A stretch of DNA of 64,000 nucleotides from Enoplolaimus lenunculus (GCA_030248215.1 JASANG010001799.1:21530-85529); one strand, 5' to 3'. Positions 45,890 through 57,146 are shown, counted from the stretch's first letter. Notes: generated by a model not told the origin, from the sequence alone. Translations and numbers: made by a program.

Positions 45890-47942
45890 CGGCTGCGACC
45901 AACGAATATCTCTGCAGACATTTGCCCGAAACAAACCTGTCCCGTTTTCCCAGCGAAAATTTGCAGCTGTCCCATTTTTCCATTTTCCTCAGCGAAAAAT
46001 TGCAGCTCTCATTTTTCGATTTGCCCGAAACAGGCCTGTCCCATTGTCCCGTTTTCCCAGCGAAGATTTCCAACTGTTCCATTTTCCAATTTGCTCGAAA
46101 CAAACCTGTCCTGCTTTATCAGCAAAAAATTTCAGCTGTAAGGTTTTCTCATTCCTTGCGAAAATTTGCAGCTATCCCGTTTCGACATTTGACCGAAATA
46201 AACATGTAGAGTTTTCCCAGCGAAAATATTGAGCAGTCTCGTTTTCCCATTTGCGCGAAACAAACCTGTCCCGTTTTCCCGTTTATAGCAAAAAATTTCA
46301 GCTGTCCCGTTTTTCCATTTGTCCGAATCAGACCTGTCCCATTGTCCCGTTTTCCTTGCGAAAATTTGCAGCTGTCCTGTTTTCCCATTTGCCCGAAACA
46401 CCCTGTTCCGTTTTCCCATTTTCCCAGCGAAAAATTGCAGCTGTTCTTTTTCCAATTTGCGCGAAACAGACCTGTCCCATTGTCCCGTTCTCCCAGCGAA
46501 AATTTGCAGCTACCCGTTTTTCCATTTGTCCGAAACTGACTTGTCCCATTTCACAGCGAAAATTTACAGCTGCCCTTCTCACATTTGCCCGAATCACACC
46601 TGTCCCGTTTTCCCAGCAAAAATTTACAGCTGTCCCGTTATCCCATATTCCTGAAACAGACCTGTTCCACTGACTCGTTTTCCAGCGAAAATTTGCAGCT
46701 GTCCCGTTTTCCATTTGCCCGAAACAGACCTGTCTCATTGTCCCGTTTTCCCACCGAAAATTTGCAGCTGACCCGTTTTCCCATTGGTCCGAAACAGGCC
46801 GGTCCCATTGGCCCGTTTTTCCAGCGAAAATTTGCAGCTGTCCCATTAGCCCATTTGCCCGGAACAAACCTGTCCCGTTTTCCTGTTTTCCTAGCGAAAA
46901 ATTGCAGCTGTCCAGTTTACCATTTGCCCGAAACAGACCTGTCTCATTGTCCCATTTTTCCAGTGAAAATTTGCAGCTATCCCGTTTTCCCATTTTCTCG
47001 AAACAAACCTGTCCCATTGTCACATTTTTAAAGCGAAAATTTGCAGCTGTCCGTTTTTCTTTGCCCCAAACAAACCTGTCCCGTTTTCCCAGGGAAAATT
47101 TGCAACGATCCCGTTATCACATTTGCCCGAAACAAACCTGTCTCGTTTTCCCATTATCCCAGCGAAACATTGCAGCTGTCCCGTTTCCCCATTTACCCAA
47201 AACTGGCCGGCCCTATTGTCCCGTTTTCCCAGCAAAAATTTGCAACTGTCTCGCTTTTCCATTTGCCCGAAACGAATCTTTCCCGTTTTCCCAGCGAAAA
47301 TTTGCAGCTACCCGTTTTCACATTTGCCCAAAACAAACCTGTCCCGTTTTTCCAGCAAAAATTCACAACTGTCCCGTTAATATCCCATTTTCACGAAATA
47401 GGCATGTCCCATTGGCTCGTTTTCCAGCGAAAATTTGCAGCTGTCCCGTTTGCCCATTTACCCGAAACAAACATGTTCCGTTTTCCCAGCGAAAAATTGC
47501 AGCTGTTCCGTTTTCCATTCGCCCGAAACAGACCTGTCTCATTGTCCCGTTTACCACCGAAAATTTGCAGCTGTCCCGTTTTCCCACCGAAAATTTGCAG
47601 CTGTCCCGTTTTCCCATTTGTCCGAAACAGACCAGTCCCATTGACCCGTTTTTCCAACGAAAATTTGCAGCTGTCTCGTTTGCCCATTTGCCCGGAACAA
47701 ACATGTCCCGTTTTCCTGTTTTCCTAGCGAAAAATTGTAGCTGTCCCGTTTACCATTTGCCCGAAACAGACCTGTCTCATTGTCCCATTTTTCCAGTGAA
47801 ATTTGCGGCTATCCCGTTTTCCCATTTGCCCGAAACAGGCCTGTCCCTTTGTCACATTTTTAAAGCGAAAATTTGCAGCTGTCCCGCTTTCCCGTTTTCC
47901 CCAGCGACAAACTGCAGCTGTCCCGTTTTTCCATTTGCCCGA
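45890..47942. repeat. 62-bp minisatellite, about 30 copies
   Basis: The unit is GCAGCTGTCCCGTTTTCCC, ATTTGCCCGAAACAAACC, TGTCCCGTTTTCCC, AGCGAAAATTT. Its common length is 62 bp; variants near 77 bp add ATTGTCCCGTTTTCC, and 57-60 bp deletions occur. TGTCCCGTTTTCCC appears twice in most units. Because units are mostly not multiples of three and few stops occur in any frame, overlapping open frames up to 353 codons (plus) and 231 codons (minus) appear. They read the same repeat in all phases (for example PKQTCPVFPAKI in several frames), which argues against coding. Confidence 0.92.
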
Positions 47943-48109
47943 TGCAAACGCCGGTATATTTGAAAACGGTATTGAATAATGTTCATTCGCCCGATCCAAT
48001 AATAAGGCTCTTACTAGAGGATCTTCTGACAATAGAGAAGCAAGCACAGAACCAGCACTTCATTCACCAACTAAAACATTTCTGAATACGGGCATAGGCG
48101 TCAAAAGAA

Positions 48110-48780
48110 ACAGGGAGCGAAATTGAATTTTCGCCGGAACATAAACCGGAATTTAGATATGTCGATACCAAAATTTTTGCCGATTCCGATGTCGATTTTT
48201 ATTTATAAGTATGCCGATGCCAATACCGATGACGATCCCATTTCAATGCGCAAAGGATACATTACGTCAATATAAATGCGAAGCCGAAGGCCGAAACATG
48301 GGACGTGCCGATCAATCGGTATCGGCATCGGTAATAGAGGGCACTTTTCGTGACCATAAGGCATCCGTACTGTAAAAAATTGCTGATTCTTTGCCGATAT
48401 TTTTTGCATATAAAACAGACAGTAGAAATTCCCGGTTCTGACATTTTTCACCTTCCGGCTACAATCAACTTTTACAGGGATTACATTTTGGTCGGAGATA
48501 ATTAAGCGTTTTACTAAATATAACGATAAAAATAAAATATATTTCAGTGGACAATCATCGAAAATAAACAACCGAAGGTAGATTTCGCTTCTGTGGATAA
48601 CGAAAATCCAAAATACAGCACATTAAGCAAATATTTAACATCAACTAAGGTTATTTCACAAATAGTATAGCAAAAAAGAATTTAAAATGGATTTTTCGGT
48701 GGCAGATATTTTTAACTTTCCGGTTCCGTTATTTTTCAAATTCCGGTTGAGGTAAATTGTTATTTCGGTTGCACCCTGAT
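48110..48780. mobile_element. CCGG and GTGCCGAT element complex (hAT-like)
   Basis: The outer words TTTTCGCCGGAACATAAACC on the left and TTTCGGTTGCACCCTGAT on the right frame an inner part with TTTTTGCCGATTCCGATG and inverted GTGCCGATCAATCGGTATCG. The inner part resembles the MITE at 34,609-34,857. Likely one element inserted in another. Confidence 0.45.
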
Positions 48781-48957
48781 ATATAGCCAACAGCACTCGC
48801 TACTATAGGCACTAAATAGAACATGAAGCAACTAGCATCGATCAATTAGTGTGAAAAACTTGTTCTAGTTTATGGTACAAACGAATTCCGTTTGAACCTT
48901 GATATAAATATGTAATATACGTACCATATCTTATCATTAATCCATGGCAAACATTTT

Positions 48958-49310
48958 CTAGCGGAACCGTTTGAAATGACCAGTCCATGCTACTTCGTTG
49001 CAAAAAGGAGTCTGAGGATTAAGAAAAAGAGGTTTTGTTCTGTAAAAAACTTCGTAGGTGGAATCTTGTGTTTCTATCTGAAAAGATAGATAAACGTAAA
49101 CGCCAAAAAAGAGTTTTGACTTAACGACGGCTATTAACGTCAAAATTATTAATTTTCAGTGGACGATAACTCTCGAGAGTTTGGTTTTCAATTGACAAAT
49201 GTCCTTAGCAAAATGATTTGTCGACGGCGGCCATCGTCGAAGGAGATTCTCGTTTCACCTAAAAACCTTGACCGCAGTGTTTATATATTTTTAACAAAGT
49301 CTTAAAACTA
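48958..49310. other. Possible exons, strand ambiguous
   Basis: Minus strand: after a strong pyrimidine tract and TTTTCAG at about 49,084, a frame reads STYEVFYRTKPLFLNPQTPF and ends GHFKRFR and TAG at 48,958. Plus strand: after TTTTCTAG at 48,960 a frame reads EPFEMTSPCYFVAKRSLRIK; it can join in phase 1 (donor GTAG/GTGGAA) to the piece after AATTTTCAG at 49,159, which reads DDNSREFGFQLTNVLSKM and ends SVYIFLTKS and a TAA near 49,306. Both cannot be right. I recognise neither. Both may be chance. Confidence 0.25.
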
Positions 49311-49497
49311 ACTTATGCATTATATTTTTGGTTTAAGCTTCTATGATAAGGATATTTAAGTGTGAAGCGTAAGCCTACTTTATTTCAGTTCCGCTGGAAA
49401 TCTGGGCGCCTCTAAAAGTGGTTTATTACCAAGTGTTACTATCCCTTATACTTCTACTACAAAAAATTCTCCCCACTCACGCCCCCTCCTTGAGAGA

Positions 49498-49525
49498 CCC
49501 CACCCCCCCCCCCCCCCCCCCCCCG

Positions 49526-49562
<37 letters not shown>

Positions 49563-49582
49563 ACCACCCCCCCAACCCCCCA
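49498..49582. repeat. Poly-C tract
   Basis: About 85 bases of almost pure C with a few A and one G. The minus-strand Gly-rich frame across it is not a gene. Length in such tracts is unreliable and may be an assembly artefact. Confidence 0.95.
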
Positions 49583-50114
49583 CATTAAGTTCTTACAATT
49601 TCTCAGCATTCTCAAGGGCCACACAAGATAGTTGTGAGAGAAAGCAAAAGATTCGGGCGGCGACTGCATCTAGGAAGCTACCCCTTTACTGACCTCCACT
49701 CCAATTGTTACTTCAATTCCAGAACACACTCTTCCCGCTGCTTAATAGTCAAATTAAAAGGTCTAAATCCCGGTTCCTTCGAATACTGATTCATCCATGT
49801 GAACTAAATTTTTAGGCATGATTTTAATGAATTATTTGCAGCTGCAAGATTTTCGAAAAGATTTTGGACTGAACTGGCAAGTGCAAGTTGCAGCTGCAAG
49901 TTGTCGCAACCAAACATTGCACGTGTAAATAGGGCTTTACAGCGTAGTACCCCCAGGCTCAATTCTCAGGAGTATGTTTAGGAAAACGCTTGCATGAACT
50001 GTTCCTTCACCCAAGCTTAAGAATTAACAGCCTAAGGTAATTTAAGGACCGCAAGCAGGATGGGGCCCAAGCTCCACGCACTACGCAACACTGATAGCCA
50101 ATTCACAAATTGAG

Positions 50115-50143
50115 AACAACAACAACAACAACAACAACAACAA
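50115..50143. repeat. (AAC)n microsatellite
   Basis: Nine or so uninterrupted ACA/CAA triplets. The Cys run in the minus-strand frame is only this repeat. Confidence 0.95.
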
Positions 50144-50384
50144 TAAATGTAATAACCTTCGCGTATTCCCAAAAAATAACAAAGGTGGTTTTTCCTACGG
50201 TTGTTGTCCCGCAGGAAAGTGGGAGGTTTCTGAAAGTAACTTGTGTCCTTAGTATAACGAATAAGCATTTCGGAATTTAGATAACATGTACCAACCACTT
50301 ATCATAATGTAACTACATACCTAGTGGAATAATTAGTTATGTCAGTTTATAAACAGACTTTGACTTCAGATTCTTTAACTAAAC

Positions 50385-50600
50385 AGCTGAAAACGCGGGT
50401 TATGGGTGGTTTCGAACTTGCGACCTTGCGCGTGTCAGGTAGAGGCTGTTGCCACTGCGCCACGTAGTCCTCCTTTCCAACTACTTTTACCGTCGACTAT
50501 ATATGTCACGGTATGCTGCCGGCTAGCATACATAGAGCGCACTGCACTGTATTGCATGTGTACATAACCGACAGGCATGTCTCACATGCTTATAATTCTA
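50385..50600 (-). repeat. tRNA-derived SINE, copy 2
   Basis: The minus strand reads GGACTACGTGGCGCAGTGGC (A box GTGGCGCAGTGG) and 45 bp on CGCAAGTTCGAAACC (B box). The body CAGCTGAAAACGCGGG, GTATGCTGCCGGCTAGC and CATGTCTCACATGCTTA (plus strand) is shared with 34,905-35,290. The tRNA arms are degenerate, so it is a SINE head rather than a tRNA gene. Confidence 0.6.
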
Positions 50601-50966
50601 TAAAAATGGTTTAATCGGGTTATGGTACATTTTTATGACTTTCGTTACAATACTGTGCCCGTATGCATCACCGATATGTCGAATACTTCCAGGCGGTAAT
50701 CGCAAGACGCGCTGCTAAACCTTCCGAACACCTATTAAGTGTTATCAGTGTAGGAATAAATATAGCTAATTTACCACAGTTATCAGTCGATAAAAAGTTT
50801 TGAGCGAAAAAATTTTGCAAATGTAGGGTCTCATTTAGTTTTGTGATCTGTTAAACATCGTATTCGGCGGCAAAAAAGTATTTGTAGTGATCGTCATCCA
50901 TATTACACAAACTAATTATAAATATTAATTCAATAGTATATACAACAAATTAGGGCAAAGGCAAGA

Positions 50967-53900
50967 ATGGTAAGTGTTTAGCCTTGTGTAATTATAAATA
51001 AAGTCAGCTGATGTTAAGATAAAAGAAGCAAGAATGAAGAATTTACCGTTGGTTTGGAGCGAGTTTGAAAGCATGTATGTGTAATTGATGTAGCGGGTCA
51101 AGTCTTTCAAGCCGTCCCGTCTAATTATTATTATGTGAATCATTCATTGTAGATTATGCCAACTTGGCTACAAATTTTTCTCGCTTGCGTGCGGAGGTCG
51201 CTTGTCAAAAAATCATACGTGAGATTACGCCCCCTGAAATGCCATCCTAGTTTCCTTTTGTTCCAACTGGACTACTTGAATGTGTCAACATTTTTTCGGA
51301 ACAATTCGATGCAGTTCTCACACATTATTGTTCTGTTGTCAGTAAAATTGGATGAAAACCTTTATAATACCAAAAGTTTTTGCGTTAGTCAGCTTTGTTT
51401 ATATAGTTTTTAGCGTTTGCAAAAAGACTGCAATTTAAAGGCCTAATTGCTAGATTTACACAACTTCAAATGTATTGACGTTGAAATATTGAGTGTTTAA
51501 GAGCAATCCCTCTTATTGAAGGGTAGCAAATAACTCATTCCAGAATGAATATATATTTCTATTTTAGCACGCATTATTTCAACCTAGGATCCGAACCACA
51601 GCTTCTCGCATTGGAGGCGTTTAGCATCATGCTTAGCTATAGCAACTTGACGCTCGAGTCCCATCCCCAAGAGGCTCTCATATTATGCGCATATTTTACT
51701 AAGCACTAGAGTTGCCCACAGGTCCGGTGGTATTTTCGGAAAAAAATTTTCAGGGTCCTTGTTTTGACGGGAAATCTAACTAATTCCGGATCCTAATATT
51801 AAGAAAATAATAGGAATAGAATGATTTATTTTACGTAAGTGTATACATTCTGTCAAATAGTCGGATGCCAAAGGTTCGACTGGAAGTTTCGATCTTTGGT
51901 TTAGCAGGTTCCGGTTTCATAATTATCAAGCGGAACTGGAAATTTTGGTTACCCCTTTTTTGCAAACTCGTTCTGTAAGAGCTACTTATATCCGCTACTT
52001 AACCGACCGTAACCTTTTTCAAATTAACCGCTTTTTGCAAACTCGTTTTGTTATGCGGTATAAATCTAACGGATATGGGATCTTTACATTGGTTACGATT
52101 TCATAAGGCCGTTGTTTTCAAGTGATCTTTAATATTTCTCTGCCATTGCATTTTTGGGTAAGTCAAGGAGTTCAAGTGTGATACAATGAAATAAAATGAA
52201 AAATCCAAGCCAACAATCTATTCTAATCCAATGAATGTATACTTTTACGCGACTTAAATACTTCAAACTACGATTTTAGATATTATATCCAGTTGATATC
52301 CGCCTCCGGTAAAAATTTAAAATCTGGTTCCGGTATCCGGTAAATTAATACCCGGTGACACCTTGTACCTGAGTGGGCATGATTACGTTTTTGTTAGTTT
52401 TTATTTTATGTCAATAAAATTTTATTGATGAGTTTCTTTTATCTCATACAAAGATGGCATGCCTCAGTACAGGGAGCGTTAATAGAAGGTTCCGGTTAGC
52501 CGGTGATTCTGGTCGAACCTAGACACTTAGGCTGTATCATATGAGGGCTGTTGGTGGTGCTACCTACTACTCAGCTCAGGGCGTCTCGCGTTTGAGGAAA
52601 GGTAAAGAAACTTGTAAAATTTCTGGTGCCATTTTGGTATTCCCATTCCTATCGCCTGGTGGACCCCAAGCATCCCTGCTGACCTCGCAGCCTGGAGTTG
52701 TATGAAGACTATATTTGTGTACACTATTTTGTCCTATTTTAAAAAAGTTTTAGGTCCATGTTCAGAATCACATTATGAAAAATTTCCGATCTGGACATTT
52801 TAGTCGTTTTGGGCCCGGAATTTGACGGTAACTTTTGGGTCCAGATCCGGCTTTGCATTTTGATTTGTTTAAATTCTAGTAGGCACTTGTGTTAACTGCT
52901 ATATGCAGTTTTTATTTTTTCTAGATTCGATTTATTTTAATTCAAAATCGCGCTGGCAAAACAAGGCTTGCAAAATGGTATATGCATTTTGATGACGATG
53001 AAAAGCAAAAACTGATCGAAGAAGTACATGCATGTGTTACAGTCAGGGACGCGAAGCACACAAATTTTGTTGAGGTACATGTATTATATTTATGTGTTTT
53101 ATGCAATGACTTGTTTGCAGTCGCAGGAGCTATGCTGTTTATTAATCGATTAATCAAATATCTATTTTGCTTAAACTTGTGCGTGATTCCGCAACTCTGT
53201 TTCACGTTTGTGTATTATGATGACTAGCAATTTATTTCTTTGAGTTCATCGACGAAATAAACAGAGAAGGTGTGCTTGTCAGAGATATGAGTTTCATACT
53301 ATTATTGTACTAGGTGTAACTTCAAATATTTTTTCATGGAAGCTTATATTTTTTTAGTTTCGAAACTTCAAAATAGTGTACCGCCGTTATGCTGGGCTGT
53401 ATTTTTGCATTTGCGTTGATGTCAGCGATAATAATTTGTACTACTTAGAAGGCATTCACAACTTTGTCGAAGTTCTCAATGAATACTTCCATAATGTATG
53501 CGAACTTGATCTCGTGTTCAACTTTTACAAGGTACTTCAGTGTAAACTCTTATAATTACAATCTTGAGCGTAAACTTTTATAATTATAGTCATGTTTGAA
53601 GCTTAGCTATGCACTGTTAAGTGAACACATTTAACTCATTGCCTAATGCAGTTTGGTCTCGCCTTATATGCTCTTATGCGGCCACTTTTAATTCACTAAC
53701 AAATAGATGGCAAACTGCAGGCAGCCAAATATGCTGATAATGATAATGGGCTTTGTTATAACTTTTCACATTACTATTACACTGAAGAAACTGTTATGTT
53801 CTGCTGCATAGTATGCATATAATTTACATCAATATAGAAACACTCAACTGCAGTCAGTTGTAGTTTTTTAACGAGCTATGCAGTTTTTCTATTTTATATG

Positions 53901-54148
53901 CTTGTGGTCGATATATACGCAGCAACATTGAGAAGCATAACCCATTGATCTAATAACATCAAATAAGGTAGTTGTGAAACAAATTCTGTTATTCAATTAA
54001 AATAACAATTACCAGTACATTTTATAAGTAGTAATAACTATTTCAGGTATACACTGTGGTAGATGAAATGTTTCTCGCCGGCGAAATCAGGGAAACAAGT
54101 CAAACAAAGGTGCTTAAACAACTAATGATGCTCAATTCACTTGAGTGA
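50967..54148 (+). CDS. AP2S1: AP-2 complex subunit sigma
   Basis: Four exons give exactly 142 residues, the family length. Exon 1 ends with ATG at 50,967-50,969, donor GTAAGT. Exon 2 is 52,925-53,074, exon 3 is 53,358-53,531, and exon 4 is 54,047-54,148, ending SLE then TGA. All introns are phase 0. Marker stretches are [81 protein letters not shown]. From memory it differs from the human protein at about eight positions, for example HACVTV for HAVVTV and LYYLEG for LAYLEA. Arg-10, Arg-15 and the hydrophobic pocket region that bind acidic dileucine sorting signals are kept. The protein is the small subunit of AP-2 and works in clathrin-mediated endocytosis at the plasma membrane. A single-codon first exon is as I recall for vertebrate AP2S1. 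Exon 1 is inferred from its perfect ATG/GTAAGT; ATG/GTACAT at 50,626 is a weaker alternative. A fold-back MITE lies 110 bp after the stop. Confidence 0.96.
51515..51715 (-). repeat. Dispersed copy of the tRNA-like array unit, in AP2S1 intron 1
   Basis: The minus strand reads ACTCGAGCGTCAAGTTGCTA, TAGCTAAGCATGATGC, AAACGCCTCCAATGCGAG, GTGGTTCGGATCCTAGG and further on ATATATTCATTCTGG, in the order of the 296-bp unit at 59.8-64.0 kb (CTCGAGCGTCAAGCTCCTAT, TAGCTGAGTGG, ACGCCTCCCAC, GTTCGAATCCTAGC, ATATTCATGTG). Its A box and B box are both good and it is well diverged from the array. Confidence 0.75.
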
Positions 54149-54258
54149 AATCATTCCAGTGCAAGTTATGCTTCGACCACAGTAACTTTTATGCCAACCA
54201 TTGCGTTCTGGTGTCAATGCATTTCTCATAACTAATGGTCACGTTTTAGTTACTTTAA

Positions 54259-54598
54259 GCAAGAGTGCATGATACCCTTTAAGAAGAGTATGCAACTGGG
54301 TACATCCTATGTAGAAAAAATGTACCCAGCTCGCGTTGCATTTTTGGCTTCCCCCGTATTGGGAGGGGTCAAAATCTCCATCGATGTTGAAATTCATGTG
54401 CTATTATATATACTAAAATGTGGTCCGATTATATTTTCGCTGTTGGCTGGCGGATACATGTGTAAAATTAACGTAAAGTTGACCCCCCCCCCCAAAATGA
54501 GGGGGGTTGGCCAAAAACGCAACGCGTGCCGGTACATTCTTTAATACACAGAATGTACCCAGTTGCACACTCTTGTTAGAGTGATCATCCACTCTTGC
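54259..54598. mobile_element. Fold-back MITE family B, full copy
   Basis: 340 bp. The left arm GCAAGAGTGCATGATACCC and inverted right arm GATCATCCACTCTTGC are flanked by TTTAA on both sides, so a TTTAA or TTAA target duplication is likely. Inner arms AACTGGGTACATCC and AATGTACCCAGTTGC also pair, so the whole element could form a nested hairpin. No coding capacity. It lies 110 bp past the AP2S1 stop and may fall in that gene's 3' UTR. Confidence 0.85.
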
Positions 54599-54729
54599 TT
54601 TAAGTAACATAAACGTAAAACCAAAGTGTTACATTAATTCCATGCATAACCTTTTGAAATATATCTTGTGGTAAAATGTGATATTTTTATCAGAGCCGCT
54701 CATTTAAATTAAGTTATTCAAACACAAAA

Positions 54730-54868
54730 GCGAGAGAGATAACGCAGCGATAGCCAACAAGTGAAACTGATAGCATTCTGACTCACTGTCACGCGCAAAA
54801 ACTAAAATTTTTTCGCAGGGCCGGTGCCGATACACACAAAATGTGCCGATTAATTGGTACATCCTTAG
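54730..54868. mobile_element. hAT-like MITE (GTGCCGAT ends), right part
   Basis: AGAGATAACGCAGCGATAGC, AAACTGATAGCATTCTGAC, GGTGCCGATACACAC and GTGCCGATTAATTGGTACAT follow the order at 34,680-34,855. The left end is missing. Confidence 0.6.
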
Positions 54869-55407
54869 CAGCGACTACAATCCTTAGTTTAGAGAACAGA
54901 AGATATACTTCTATCTATGCCTTTCCATAATACATTATTTTGATCACGTGCTTAAAATTGTGAATGATTCGAGACTACTACCCCTTTTATTGCCTATTTT
55001 GTCTTGTCGAATATTGGTTTCCTCGGTAATATAATATGATATACCTTAGTGAGTGACATATTTATTCTATAATAAAATACCTGTATTTAATTGATTATAT
55101 TTGTGATGGGCATCGGTTATTTTAATATCCGGATATACAGCAATTCTTGCTGGATATTTATCCAGATATTCGAAATAATTTTTTTATTTCAGATACCCTA
55201 AACTCGATTGGCGTTTTTTGGATTCCGAACCTCAATTTTAGTTTCTTAGCACTAGTTTTAGCTTGTTGCTCTAAGGAAAGTACCCTGATCTATAAAATGT
55301 TTGAAACGCAATTTTTCACCAGAAAATTTTCTAGGGGAAAAACGTAAGATTGGAGGGACCTTGACTTTTTTAAAAATTTTGAGTGGGAAATTTGTAATGT
55401 AGGAACC

Positions 55408-55500
55408 AGGGTGCAACCGGAGGTAAATATGCCTGATCCGGAGGTTGACGAAACTTGCCGGAGGTGACGCGAAATTAGGTAGTAAAAATGATGGTTAATT
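55408..55500. mobile_element. CAGGGTGCAACCGG transposon end
   Basis: CCAGGGTGCAACCGGAGGTA then CCTGATCCGGAGG and TTGCCGGAGGTGACG. A similar start, CAGGGTGCAACAGGATG, is at 43,443. Probably the ends of one hAT-like family; internal parts are not recognised. Confidence 0.4.
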
Positions 55501-56499
55501 AGTTAATTTTAACCAATATCTGCAATATGTTGTTAAGTTGTTTGGTTTTACGCTACATTTTCTGCGAAATTTCGGAAATTCTTTCTTGAAAATTGTGACA
55601 AAACGAAACGCTCTAGGGACACATCGGAAGACATGGGACCTTTTTATTTTTTACAAAAAAATTCTGTTGGGGAAAAATTTTAAGGTAGGACGGACCTTAC
55701 GATTTTATGGCAAAAAATTTGCCGTGGCCGCTTTCCCGCTAGACGGCAATGGAGTAGCCTTAAATTTTAGACTAAATCTTTTTGCTTGGACTTAGGCTTA
55801 AGGTTTGTTTCAGACCGGTGCTTATTTACGCTGAGGAGTATGCGAAGCCACGTAGAAAATCATTTCCAAACAAAACCTATATGCTTCAGGTTTTCTTTAC
55901 CAACCCACTGAAAATCATAGGCTTTTAAATTTTCCACGTTTCCAGTTTTCCAAACAAAACCTATGCTTTAGATTCTCCCTATCAACACAGGGATAATGTA
56001 AAGCGTTTAAATTTTCCGCTTTTCCCATTTTCCAAACAAATTTTACACTGCAGATTTTCTTTTTTACCGAACCACGCAATATCCAGGCTTATGAATTTTG
56101 CAATTTTCACCAGCCAAACTTATGCTTGTGATATTTTCTACCAAACCAGAGGAGTCGTCATATAGTAGTGGCTGCGCTGCACTCCTGGTCATAAGTTTTC
56201 TACATTGGAAAACGGAAAGCCCCTGTGCTATACATGGGCCCCAGTCATTAGGTAATTTTTTCAGCACCAAAAGGCTAAAATATGTTGATACGTCAAAAGT
56301 TGTGCATGGTACTTAGGGGTAGCAGAATTCTATTGGAACAACGGTAATTCCTATGTGATGTACATGATCTCAGCGATAATCTTACACCTTGGCAACTATT
56401 TTTTCAATTTTACTCAGACAAAGTAACACACGTTTGCACCTATGACTCGTTATAATGGTTAACAAACTGGCTATGGGCCCATTTTTCCTTGTTGTGGGT

Positions 56500-56870
56500 T
56501 CAGCTGTCCCAACTGTCCTGCTGTCACAACTGTCCTGCTGTCCCAACTGTCCTGCTGTCCCAACTGTCCCGCTATCCCAACTGTTCCGCTGTCCACTGTC
56601 TCAACTGTACCGTTGTCCCAACTGTCCCCGTGTCCCAACTGTCCCGCTGTCTCAACTGTCCCGCTGTCCCAACTGTGCCGCTGTCCCTACTGTCGCCACT
56701 GTCCTAACTGTCCCAACTGTCCCGCTGTCCCAACTGTCTTGCTGTCCCAACTGTTCCACTGTCACAACTGTCCTGCTGTCTCAACTGTCCTGTCCCAACT
56801 GTCCTGCTGTCACAACTGTCCCTCTGTCTCATGTCAACCTGTCCCAACTGTCGCGTTGTTCCTATTTTCA
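56500..56870. repeat. 17-bp minisatellite (CTGTCCCAACTGTCCTG)
   Basis: About 20 units of a 17-bp word with single-base changes and a few 15-18 bp length variants. A 17-bp period cycles through all three frames, which explains the three overlapping Cys/Pro/Val/Leu-rich frames at 56,455-56,891. They are not proteins. Confidence 0.93.
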
Positions 56871-56948
56871 GGTTTCGTAAAGAAAAATTGAAACGTAGAA
56901 AATTGAAACGCCTAAACTTTCACGATTTGGTAGGGAAAATCTGAAACG

Positions 56949-57120
56949 TACTGTAGGGACCCGAATAAGAGGACGGGGGTGCCCATTTGGGGTTTCAATC
57001 AATAGGAGTTCGTATCCCTAATAAGAGTCGGTAAGCGGATTGAGTCCCTAAAACCTATTAGAGTCCATAAATGTCAATTATCCCTAATTGTAGTGCAGAA
57101 TAACTTTACAAATTGCAGAC
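56949..57120. mobile_element. TA-MITE family A, left half only
   Basis: TACTGTAGGGACCCGAATAA, CAATCAATAGGAGTTCGTAT, CCATAAATGTCAATTATCCC then loss of homology after ATTGTAGTGCAGAATAAC. It lies 30 bp from a complete copy. Confidence 0.75.
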
Positions 57121-57146
57121 TGAATGTGCTATTTTGTATATTAACA

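Larger units (their letters stand above)
42057..50966. other. Repeat-rich interval between UBE3D and AP2S1
   Basis: Contains a nested hAT element, family C MITE, the 2-kb minisatellite, CCGG/hAT-like DNA, a poly-C tract and a tRNA-derived SINE. The only coding candidates are the weak exons at 42.36-42.72 and 48.96-49.31 kb. 43,000-43,800 and 49,590-50,380 show nothing else I can name apart from a microsatellite. Confidence 0.5.

Noticed and set aside
46251-47963. Long open frames (up to 353 codons plus, 231 codons minus) as a repetitive protein gene
   Set aside because: They coincide exactly with the 62-bp minisatellite, overlap each other in several frames and strands with the same repeated words, and units are mostly not multiples of three.
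50032-50298. Frame with a run of nine cysteines
   Set aside because: The run is the (AAC)n microsatellite read on the minus strand.
56455-56891. Cys/Pro-rich repetitive protein in three frames
   Set aside because: A 17-bp minisatellite read in rotating frames.
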